A DNA stretch of 6,776 nt from Nitrospirota bacterium (GTDB taxonomy: Bacteria > Nitrospirota > 9FT-COMBO-42-15 > HDB-SIOI813): positions 1-6,776 of the forward strand of contig JACROQ010000121.1 in assembly GCA_016214375.1 (NCBI GenBank). Direction: 5' to 3'. The stretch's first letter is position 1. Each line of letters begins with the position of its first letter. Position numbers and translations under genes: made by a program. The notes below the pieces were generated by a model, which saw nothing but the letters and a program-made list of their open reading frames with translations, did not search any database and was not told the DNA's origin. Shown here piece by piece: positions 1 to 5,027 of this stretch.

Positions 1-260
1 CAAGGTGTACTGGAACGTCATCGCCTACAACATCCGAGTTATGACTGGGGCATATCTCGCAAAGATGCGATCTGAGATGCAATGATTGGAAGAAAATGTA
101 CACGACAAAAAATCTTCGAGGGATACCTATGCCCAAAATCGGGAAAAAACGGGGTGTGGATACTGTTGATGAGAAACAGGGCACAAAACACCGAGAAAAT
201 GCCCGGCCTCCAAGTGACGTTTCATGTCCGGGAATAAGGAAAACATGAGTTTATACACAG
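1..260 (+). mobile_element. Possible right-hand end of an insertion sequence
   Basis: The region holds the transposase-like C-terminus (to 85), then 165 bases without a convincing gene, ending where the DUF2806 reading frame loses its family-like sequence. A short GCCCGG/CCGGGA-type inverted pair flanks about 200-232 and could be subterminal structure. No terminal inverted repeat or target duplication can be shown because the other end of the element is outside the window. The right boundary is an estimate: the family-like DUF2806 sequence breaks off at about 270, so the element probably ends between 240 and 275. Confidence 0.3.
2..85 (+). CDS. C-terminal fragment of a probable transposase (5' end outside window)
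   Basis: Reading frame 2 is open from the window edge to a TGA at 83-85 and gives 27 residues, beginning KVYWNVIAYNIRVMTGAYLA. The 'NVIAYNIRVM' stretch resembles the closing helix of DDE transposases of IS4/IS1182-like elements, which often end with a 'vl.HNi.vl' pattern. This is recall of a family pattern, not an alignment, and the fragment is too short to name a family. The catalytic residues would lie upstream of the window. Its position, pointing toward the shortened end of the DUF2806 gene, fits an insertion sequence that landed there. It could instead be the tail of an unrelated protein. Confidence 0.45.
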   Translation, partial: KVYWNVIAYNIRVMTGAYLAKMRSEMQ

Positions 261-958
261 ACTCTAATTAGAGTTCCATAATATGCGATTGTTATTACCT
301 TTGGGAATCCTCCCCTGGAAAAACCACCAGCGCCGAAATTAATTATCCCGATGTTATCAAGGTGAGTTAATGTGCTGAAACTTATTCCATTTCGATTATA
401 GATACTTTTCTCTCCTCCATAAATGTGATAAATAAGTGGTGCCAGCTCATTATTACCGAACTGCCATGCAAAAACGCACAAAGAAGTAAATAAATGAGCC
501 TCCTCTTTGCTAAGGGTAGAGACAATCTCTATTGTTCTTTTAGAGAATGACCCCGGCCTGTTTGCCTCTCCAGCCAAGATCCTTGCCCATAAACATTGCA
601 TTTCTTTATCCGAAATCAACTTGCCCTTTTCAAAAAAATTAAAAATCCAATCTTCCTCAATACCTTCTGGCTTAGCATCATCCCTGAGATCATTAAGGGC
701 TTGTCTCGTAATACTTTCAATATTCTCCTGCTTTTTCGTTTCTTCAAAAAGAAGTCTCCGCATAGCCCGATGCTGGATCTCCGTGATTTTAATATCAGAC
801 AAAGCTTTAATTTCACCAGCTTCAGCTTCAGCCTTTGCGATGCGCTTAATTTGCCAAGGAAGGGCTAAGCCACCGATGGCATCAGAAATTTTCTCAACAA
901 GGACCGTTGCCGGTTTTGATAGGTCACCAAAATTAATTAGAGAATTACCGTTACTCAT
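251..958 (-). CDS. DUF2806-type protein of unknown function, probably C-terminally truncated
   Basis: This 235-residue soluble protein has no signal peptide or membrane segment. Its N-terminus (INFGDLSKPATVLVEKISDA, residues 8-27), the charged helical 'RIAKAEAEAGEIKAL' stretch (about 39-53), 'EETKKQENIESI' (72-83) and 'MQCLWARILAGEANRPGSFS' (120-139) match what I recall of the DUF2806 family. Its biochemical role is not known to me. Family members usually continue for some tens of residues after the 'YYGT' segment. Here only LIRVCV follows (residues 230-235) before the stop, so the C-terminus looks cut off and replaced by foreign sequence, next to a transposase-like remnant. The start is supported by an AAAGGGCG ribosome-binding site 8 bases upstream. 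Composition is visibly AT-richer than polA, which suggests horizontal acquisition. It lies 94 bases downstream of polA on the same strand, with no obvious terminator between them. It may be a pseudogene. Confidence 0.75.
   Translation of the reverse strand: MSNGNSLINFGDLSKPATVLVEKISDAIGGLALPWQIKRIAKAEAEAGEIKALSDIKITEIQHRAMRRLLFEETKKQENIESITRQALNDLRDDAKPEGIEEDWIFNFFEKGKLISDKEMQCLWARILAGEANRPGSFSKRTIEIVSTLSKEEAHLFTSLCVFAWQFGNNELAPLIYHIYGGEKSIYNRNGISFSTLTHLDNIGIINFGAGGFSRGGFPKVITIAYYGTLIRVCV
261..274. repeat. 14-bp perfect palindrome near the end of the DUF2806 frame
   Basis: ACTCTAATTAGAGT is identical to its own reverse complement. It sits exactly where the DUF2806 protein departs from its family-like sequence, just before the stop codon at 251-253. 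It could be a target-site or junction feature left by a mobile element, a protein-binding site, or chance in AT-rich DNA. Confidence 0.5.
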
Positions 959-972
959 AAGTTTCGCCCTTT

Positions 973-983
973 ACCTATTAGGT
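973..983. repeat. Small palindrome at the predicted transcription start of the DUF2806 gene
   Basis: ACCTATTAGGT has 5-bp perfect arms around one central base. It lies about 9 to 19 bases downstream of the predicted -10 box, covering the expected first transcribed bases, where an operator would act. It is short enough to be chance. Confidence 0.25.
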
Positions 984-991
984 GCAACTGG

Positions 992-1020
992 ACTATAACA
1001 AATATAGTAAAAATGGGCAA
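992..1020 (-). promoter_or_regulatory. Predicted sigma-70 promoter of the DUF2806 gene
   Basis: On the minus strand TTGCCC (1015-1020; 4 of 6 matches to the -35 consensus) and TATAGT (992-997; 5 of 6 matches to the -10 consensus) are separated by exactly 17 bases of AT-rich DNA. Transcription would begin near 985, about 27 bases before the start codon at 958, which leaves room for the AAAGGGCG ribosome-binding site. Read-through from polA is also possible, since no hairpin-plus-T-run terminator is visible between the genes. Confidence 0.5.
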
Positions 1021-1052
1021 TAGTAGGGAAAAGCTTGAAGGGGAGGGTATAT

Positions 1053-3665
1053 TCAACCCGCCTCGCGCCAGTTTTTTCCTGTCCCTGTATCCACCTTGAG
1101 CGGGACAGACAGGGGATAGGCTCCCTCCATTTCCTCGATTACAAGGCTTCTCATAAACTCCATCTCCTCTGCCGTGACTTCAAAGAGGAGCTCATCGTGA
1201 ACCTGGAGTATCATCCTGCCTCTCAAGCCCTCTGTCTGAAGCCTTCTATGGATCCGTATCATGGCGAGCTTGATGATGTCTGCGGCGCTCCCCTGGATAG
1301 GGGTGTTGATCGCAATCCTCTCGCCAAACTGCCTGATGCTGTTATCGCTGCTCGCCAGCTCCGGCAGATAACGCCGTCTCTGGAGGAGTGTCGTGACATA
1401 GCCGTCTTCCCTTGCCTGTGCCAGGGTCTTTTCGATAAACTCCCGGACCCCTTTGTGTCTGGTGAAGTAGTTATCGATATACTCCTTTGCCTCCTGTTGG
1501 GAGATACCGATATCCGATGCCAGTCCAAAGGGACTCATCCCGTACACAATGCCGAAGTTGACCGCCTTTGCCCTGCGGCGCATCTCAGGGGTGACCTCCG
1601 CAGGAGAGAGTCCGAAGATCTCTGCCGCGGTCCTCGTATGGATGTCCTCACCCTGCTGGAATGCGGACGTCAACAGCTCATCCCCGGACATGTGGGCCAG
1701 GATACGGAGTTCGATCTGGGAGTAATCCGAGGATAAGAATACACATCCCTCTTCTGTCGTAAAGGCCTCCCGGATCCGCTGTCCCATATCCGTCCGTATC
1801 GGGATGTTCTGGAGATTGGGCTTGCTGCTCGACAACCTCCCTGTGGCCGTTACCGCCTGGCTAAAGGAGGTATGCACACGGCCGGTGGCCGGATTGATCA
1901 GTCCGAGGAGGGCGTCTACATAAGTAGATTTGAGTTTTGCAATCTGCCGATAGCTGAGTATCTCCGCCGGGAGCTCATGCTGGAGGGCAAGCCCTGTCAG
2001 TACCGTCTCATCTGTCGAATAGCCCGTCTTGGTCTTCCTGATAGGTTTCAGACCTAATTTCTCAAACAGGATCCCGGCGAGCTGTTTCGGGGAGTTGATG
2101 TTGAACTCCTCCCCGGCAATGGCATAGATCCTCCGGCATATCGCCACCATATTCCGGTCCATCTCCCCTGAAAGCATCCTGAGGATATCCGGGTCCACCC
2201 GTATGCCTGCCATCTCCATATCCGCCAGGACCCCGGCCAGGGGGATTTCAATGTCGTAGAAAAGATCCCGGACGCCTGTCTCCACAAGCCTCTCCTCAAG
2301 GATGCCGGCAAGCCGCCAGATAAAATCGGCCCGGCGGCAGGCTAAGGAATTCGAGGCTTCAGATCCCGGGGCGCCCCCGCTACCTGTACCTGTAATCTCC
2401 TGGAGATACTCAAGGGCAATACTCTCCATGCTGTGATCGGCCCGTCCGGGATTCAGAAGATAGGAGGCAATCATGGTATCAAAACCATATCCCTCCGGTC
2501 TGAGGCCGGAGCGTTTAAGCAGGATCATCTGCCTCTTGATGTCATGGGAATACTTCCTGATCTCTGCACTCTCAATAAAGGGCGTCAACTGCCTAAGCCA
2601 TTGCCGAAGATAGGCCTGATCCGTGGCAGGGACACACCATGCCTCCTTATCCTTAAAGGAGATGCCGATGCCGGCGATCTCTGCCGTCATGAAGTCCGGA
2701 GAACCGGCGTCAACATGAATGGCACACCTCCTGATCTCCTGCACCTTCTCCAATAGGGTTACATCCTCCGTCTCCGGGGACAAGACCCTGTAAAGCCCGC
2801 CACTCTCCCCAGTCTGGGGTGGTGTGAAAAGCCTGAGGAGACCCGGGAACTCCAGCTCCCTTAAGAGCGCTATCATCTTGATAGGATCAGGATTAGAGAG
2901 TTTTAGACTGTCGTAGTCGATCCGGATGGGGAGCCCGGTATGGATCAACGCGAGCTCCCTGCTGAGCCTGGCATTCTCTGTCTGCTCCTGCAACAGGCTG
3001 CGGAGCTTTGGCTTTTTCACCTCTTCAAGGCGCGCCAGGAGGTTCTCTACCGTTCCAAATGTGGTAATAAGCTCTTTGGCCGTCTTTTCTCCAATCCCTG
3101 TGACCCCGGGGATATTATCGATGGAGTCGCCCATGAGGGCCATCATCTCAACGACCTGTGAGGGGGTCACGCCAAACCTCTCCAGGACATCAGACTCCCC
3201 ATAGAACTTATCCTTCATGGGGTCATAGACCCGGACGTGCGGGGTGACGAGCTGGAGCATATCCTTATCCCCTGTCACGATGATGACCTCATAGCCATCT
3301 TGTTCCCCCTTCCTGGCCGCAGTCCCTATCACGTCATCCGCCTCGTACCCCTCCAGGATGAGAAGGGGGATATTAAAGGCCTCCACGATGCGATGGATAT
3401 ACGGGATCTGTACGGACAATGCATCGGGCATCCTGGGCCTCTGCGCCTTGTACGCCTCATAGACCTCGTGACGTTTGGTAGGACCTTTGGAGTCAAAGGC
3501 GACGGCTATGAGTCCCGGCCCCTTTTCATTCAGGATCTTGATGAGCATATTTGTGAAGCCATAGACGGCATTGGTAGGAAGGCCCTTTGAGGTGGAAAGC
3601 CCCTTGATCGCATAGTAGGCCCGGTATATATACGAATTTCCGTCTATGAGGTACAATTCTGACAT
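1053..3665 (-). CDS. polA: DNA polymerase I, with degenerate proofreading site
   Basis: This complete 870-residue protein has the usual three-part layout. Residues 1-290 are the 5'-3' flap nuclease: LIDGNS with D8, FDSKG with D58, EGYEADD at 105-111, TGDKDM at 131-136, and GDSIDNIPG at 179-187 followed by a helix-hairpin-helix GIGEKTA. Residues about 300-470 correspond to the 3'-5' exonuclease fold, but the DEDDy active site is lost: the first motif reads VDAGS (G321 where E. coli has E357), Q379 replaces D424, and L441/R445 replace Y497/D501. Residues about 480-870 are the polymerase: motif A DYSQIELR (D647-R654), motif B R696/K700/F704/Y708 in KAVNFGIVYG, and motif C VHDE (D824, E825). It should remove RNA primers and fill gaps in Okazaki fragment processing and excision repair, without its own proofreading. 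The MSELYLIDGNS start matches the family N-terminus. No Shine-Dalgarno sequence precedes it. Confidence 0.98.
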   Translation of the reverse strand: MSELYLIDGNSYIYRAYYAIKGLSTSKGLPTNAVYGFTNMLIKILNEKGPGLIAVAFDSKGPTKRHEVYEAYKAQRPRMPDALSVQIPYIHRIVEAFNIPLLILEGYEADDVIGTAARKGEQDGYEVIIVTGDKDMLQLVTPHVRVYDPMKDKFYGESDVLERFGVTPSQVVEMMALMGDSIDNIPGVTGIGEKTAKELITTFGTVENLLARLEEVKKPKLRSLLQEQTENARLSRELALIHTGLPIRIDYDSLKLSNPDPIKMIALLRELEFPGLLRLFTPPQTGESGGLYRVLSPETEDVTLLEKVQEIRRCAIHVDAGSPDFMTAEIAGIGISFKDKEAWCVPATDQAYLRQWLRQLTPFIESAEIRKYSHDIKRQMILLKRSGLRPEGYGFDTMIASYLLNPGRADHSMESIALEYLQEITGTGSGGAPGSEASNSLACRRADFIWRLAGILEERLVETGVRDLFYDIEIPLAGVLADMEMAGIRVDPDILRMLSGEMDRNMVAICRRIYAIAGEEFNINSPKQLAGILFEKLGLKPIRKTKTGYSTDETVLTGLALQHELPAEILSYRQIAKLKSTYVDALLGLINPATGRVHTSFSQAVTATGRLSSSKPNLQNIPIRTDMGQRIREAFTTEEGCVFLSSDYSQIELRILAHMSGDELLTSAFQQGEDIHTRTAAEIFGLSPAEVTPEMRRRAKAVNFGIVYGMSPFGLASDIGISQQEAKEYIDNYFTRHKGVREFIEKTLAQAREDGYVTTLLQRRRYLPELASSDNSIRQFGERIAINTPIQGSAADIIKLAMIRIHRRLQTEGLRGRMILQVHDELLFEVTAEEMEFMRSLVIEEMEGAYPLSVPLKVDTGTGKNWREAG

Positions 3666-3674
3666 GATTTTTGC

Positions 3675-3703
3675 ATTGTAAATCTTTTGTTTACCCTTGA
3701 CAA
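3675..3703 (-). promoter_or_regulatory. Predicted polA promoter, almost leaderless
   Basis: On the minus strand TTGTCA (3698-3703) and TACAAT (3675-3680) each differ from the sigma-70 consensus by one base and are 17 bases apart. Only 9 bases separate the -10 box from the polA ATG (3663-3665), so transcription from here would start 2 to 4 bases before the ATG or at it. This agrees with the absence of any Shine-Dalgarno sequence. A second candidate lies upstream: an extended -10, TGTTATACT (minus strand, 3722-3730), whose first T comes from the MITE-like element. It would give a leader of about 50 bases. Confidence 0.6.
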
Positions 3704-3724
3704 GGGATACGGCTTATTTATAGT
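3697..3724 (+). promoter_or_regulatory. Predicted divergent promoter of the decaheme cytochrome-porin operon
   Basis: TTGACA (3697-3702), a perfect -35 consensus, is followed after 16 bases by TATAGT (3719-3724; 5 of 6 matches). Transcription would start near 3731, at the edge of the MITE-like element, and run into the cytochrome gene at 3872. The -35 box lies inside CCCTTGACAAGGG (3694-3706; 6-bp arms around one base) and overlaps the polA -35 box on the other strand by five bases. The two polymerases could therefore not occupy their promoters together, and a repressor or activator bound at the palindrome would affect both. Confidence 0.6.
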
Positions 3725-3729
3725 ATAAC

Positions 3730-3857
3730 AGGCTGCTGAAAAAGGCATAAAATACCATCGAGTGTCATTCTGAGCGAAGCGAAGAATCTGATAAACAAAG
3801 AGTTATCAGACCTTTCACTTCGTTCAGGGTGACATCGCAAGACTTTTTCAGCAGCCT
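3730..3857. mobile_element. MITE-like palindromic repeat element, 128 bp
   Basis: Perfect 15-bp terminal inverted repeats bound the element: AGGCTGCTGAAAAAG at 3730-3744 and CTTTTTCAGCAGCCT at 3843-3857. Inside, two arms of about 32 bases (about 3763-3794 and 3803-3834) are inverted copies with about seven mismatches, most of which become G-U pairs in RNA. They meet at CTGATAA/TTATCAG around an 8-base loop. The inner 'gagcgaagcgaagaatct' sequence is a type of dispersed repeat seen in many environmental bacteria. It codes for no protein, so it would need a transposase supplied in trans by an element sharing its ends. No convincing target-site duplication is visible in the flanks (tataac/attaaa). 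It fills nearly the whole predicted leader of the cytochrome gene. Confidence 0.8.
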
Positions 3858-3871
3858 ATTAAACGGTTAAT

Positions 3872-5020
3872 ATGAACATCGGGAAAATCTTCTCTCCTCT
3901 GATTGCGGTTGTCATAGCGCTTCTTATATACCAGTCCTATAATATCTATGCCGAGAATGAGCCGGTTGAGGGGGTAGTAGAAGAGACAGCGCCCCCGGCG
4001 CCTGCGGAAGAGACGATGCCCCTGCCGCCCGTGGAAGGGACAGCACCCCTGCCTCCGGCTGAGGCAACTGCCCCGCTCCCTCCTGCCGAGGGGACAGCCC
4101 CGCCTCTGATCGAGATTCCTGTCCCTGTGCATCCTCCAAAGGAGGAGATGTTCTGGTTATCGCCTCCTTCAGAAAGGAAAAAAGAGTACGTGGGCATGGA
4201 AAAGTGCCGCAGTTGTCATACGACCCAATATGACAAATGGAACGAGACCCTCCATGCAAAATGGCAGCCGAGCTTCACCTCTCCTGAAAAGACAAAGAAG
4301 GCCAGGATGGAATGTGAGACCTGTCATGGACCAGGGAGCCTCCACGTTGAAGACTATAAAGAGCGTCTGTTTATAACCACCTTTGGCACTCAATCCAAGG
4401 ACACAAGGGAAGAGCAAAATGCCGTCTGTCTGACGTGTCATAATAAGGGGAGTCTCTATTACTGGGACGGGGGAATCCATGGCAGGACACAGCGATGTGT
4501 GGATTGCCATCAGGTCATGGAGAAGGTGTCGGGGCAGAATCTTCTGAGCAGGGCCTCTGAAAAAGAGCTTTGCCTCAGATGCCACTTGCAGAAAAAGGCC
4601 ACGACCCTCCGCTCTCCTCACCTCTCTCAGGATGCCGCGAAGATGACCTGCTCCACCTGTCACGCCCCGCATGGATCGGATACCCCCGGGCTTCTGTCTG
4701 CCTCTTCGGTCAATGAGAATTGCTACAGATGCCATGCGGACAAGAGAGGCCCTTATCTGTTCGACCACTTCCCTGTGCAGGAAAACTGCCTTCTTTGTCA
4801 TGATCCGCATGCCTCTGCGAACAAGTCGCTCCTAAAGATGCGTCAACCGTTCCTGTGCCTTGAGTGTCACAGCAATCTCCCGAATACCCTCCCCTCAAAT
4901 GCCGACCCTCACAGGGTGCTCGATTCCGGGGGGAGGTATACCTATAACAAGGGGTGCATCAATTGTCATCCAATGATCCATGGCTCCAGGCATCCATCGG
5001 GCGCCAGGTTGCAGCGGTGA
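3872..5020 (+). CDS. mtrA: Periplasmic decaheme c-type cytochrome, MtrA/DmsE family
   Basis: This 382-residue exported protein has ten CXXCH heme sites starting at C112, C148, C186, C209, C234, C260, C284, C306, C329 and C362. Outside these motifs exactly ten histidines follow the first heme (128, 158, 203, 250, 267, 299, 313, 347, 370, 374), the number needed for bis-histidine ligation of every heme. CHGPGSLH (151-158), EEQNAVCLTCH (180-190), CHAPHGS and CHADKRGPYLFDH are typical of the MtrA/DmsE family, which forms an electron wire inside an outer-membrane barrel. Residues 1-27 are a signal peptide (hydrophobic core 8-20, cleavage likely after NIYA). Unusual is the region between signal peptide and first heme (28-105), which is Pro/Ala/Glu-rich with nonapeptide repeats. 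The ATG is the first in-frame start after a stop at 3860-3862; no clear Shine-Dalgarno precedes it. An MtrB-type barrel gene follows 7 bases on. Direction of electron flow (metal reduction or iron oxidation) cannot be told. Confidence 0.93.
   Translation: MNIGKIFSPLIAVVIALLIYQSYNIYAENEPVEGVVEETAPPAPAEETMPLPPVEGTAPLPPAEATAPLPPAEGTAPPLIEIPVPVHPPKEEMFWLSPPSERKKEYVGMEKCRSCHTTQYDKWNETLHAKWQPSFTSPEKTKKARMECETCHGPGSLHVEDYKERLFITTFGTQSKDTREEQNAVCLTCHNKGSLYYWDGGIHGRTQRCVDCHQVMEKVSGQNLLSRASEKELCLRCHLQKKATTLRSPHLSQDAAKMTCSTCHAPHGSDTPGLLSASSVNENCYRCHADKRGPYLFDHFPVQENCLLCHDPHASANKSLLKMRQPFLCLECHSNLPNTLPSNADPHRVLDSGGRYTYNKGCINCHPMIHGSRHPSGARLQR
3980..4114 (+). repeat. 27-bp tandem repeats coding a Pro-rich nonapeptide, about 5 units
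   Basis: Residues 37-81 of the decaheme cytochrome consist of five successive nine-residue units of consensus E-x-T-A-P-L-P-P-A. The middle three (46-54, 55-63, 64-72) are closest to each other, and the first and last are divergent. At DNA level the units differ at many third codon positions, so they are not fresh duplications. The segment should form an extended, flexible linker between the signal peptide and the heme domain. Confidence 0.85.
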
Positions 5021-5021
5021 G
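5016..5021 (+). promoter_or_regulatory. Ribosome-binding site of the barrel gene, overlapping the cytochrome stop codon
   Basis: GGTGAG lies 6 bases before the ATG at 5028-5030 and includes the TGA stop of the cytochrome gene (5018-5020). This placement fits translational coupling of the two genes and supports the chosen start of the barrel protein. Confidence 0.55.
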
Positions 5022-5027
5022 AAAAAT

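Noticed and set aside
82..237. 51-codon plus-strand frame starting MIGRKCTRQK, overlapping the transposase-like stop by ATGA
   Set aside because: No recognisable family, no ribosome-binding site and no hydrophobic or repeat pattern. The ATGA overlap alone is weak support, and the stretch more likely is the non-coding end of an insertion sequence.
507..998. 163-codon plus-strand frame opposite the DUF2806 gene
   Set aside because: The minus-strand protein matches a known family pattern and has a ribosome-binding site. This frame has neither.
959..1052. Intrinsic terminator after polA
   Set aside because: No GC-rich hairpin followed by a T-run on the minus strand. Only a 5-bp-arm palindrome (973-983) without a T-run is present.
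1035..1736. 233-codon plus-strand frame antisense to the polymerase domain of polA
   Set aside because: It mirrors conserved polA codons on the other strand and resembles no protein family. The polA frame explains the sequence.
3763..3834. CRISPR-like or tRNA-like reading of the palindromic region
   Set aside because: There is a single inverted pair, no direct repeats with spacers, and no cloverleaf. Terminal inverted repeats identify it as a MITE-like element.
3724..3864. Target-site duplication around the MITE-like element (tataac / attaaa)
   Set aside because: The flanks are both AT-rich but share no exact direct repeat of useful length.
3946..4197. Minus-strand Gly/Ala-repeat frame opposite the Pro-rich repeat
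   Set aside because: It is the reverse complement of the tandem repeat in the cytochrome gene, so its periodicity is inherited and has no independent start signal.
4169..4810. 213-codon minus-strand frame antisense to the decaheme cytochrome
   Set aside because: The opposite strand encodes regularly spaced CXXCH motifs, which this frame merely shadows.
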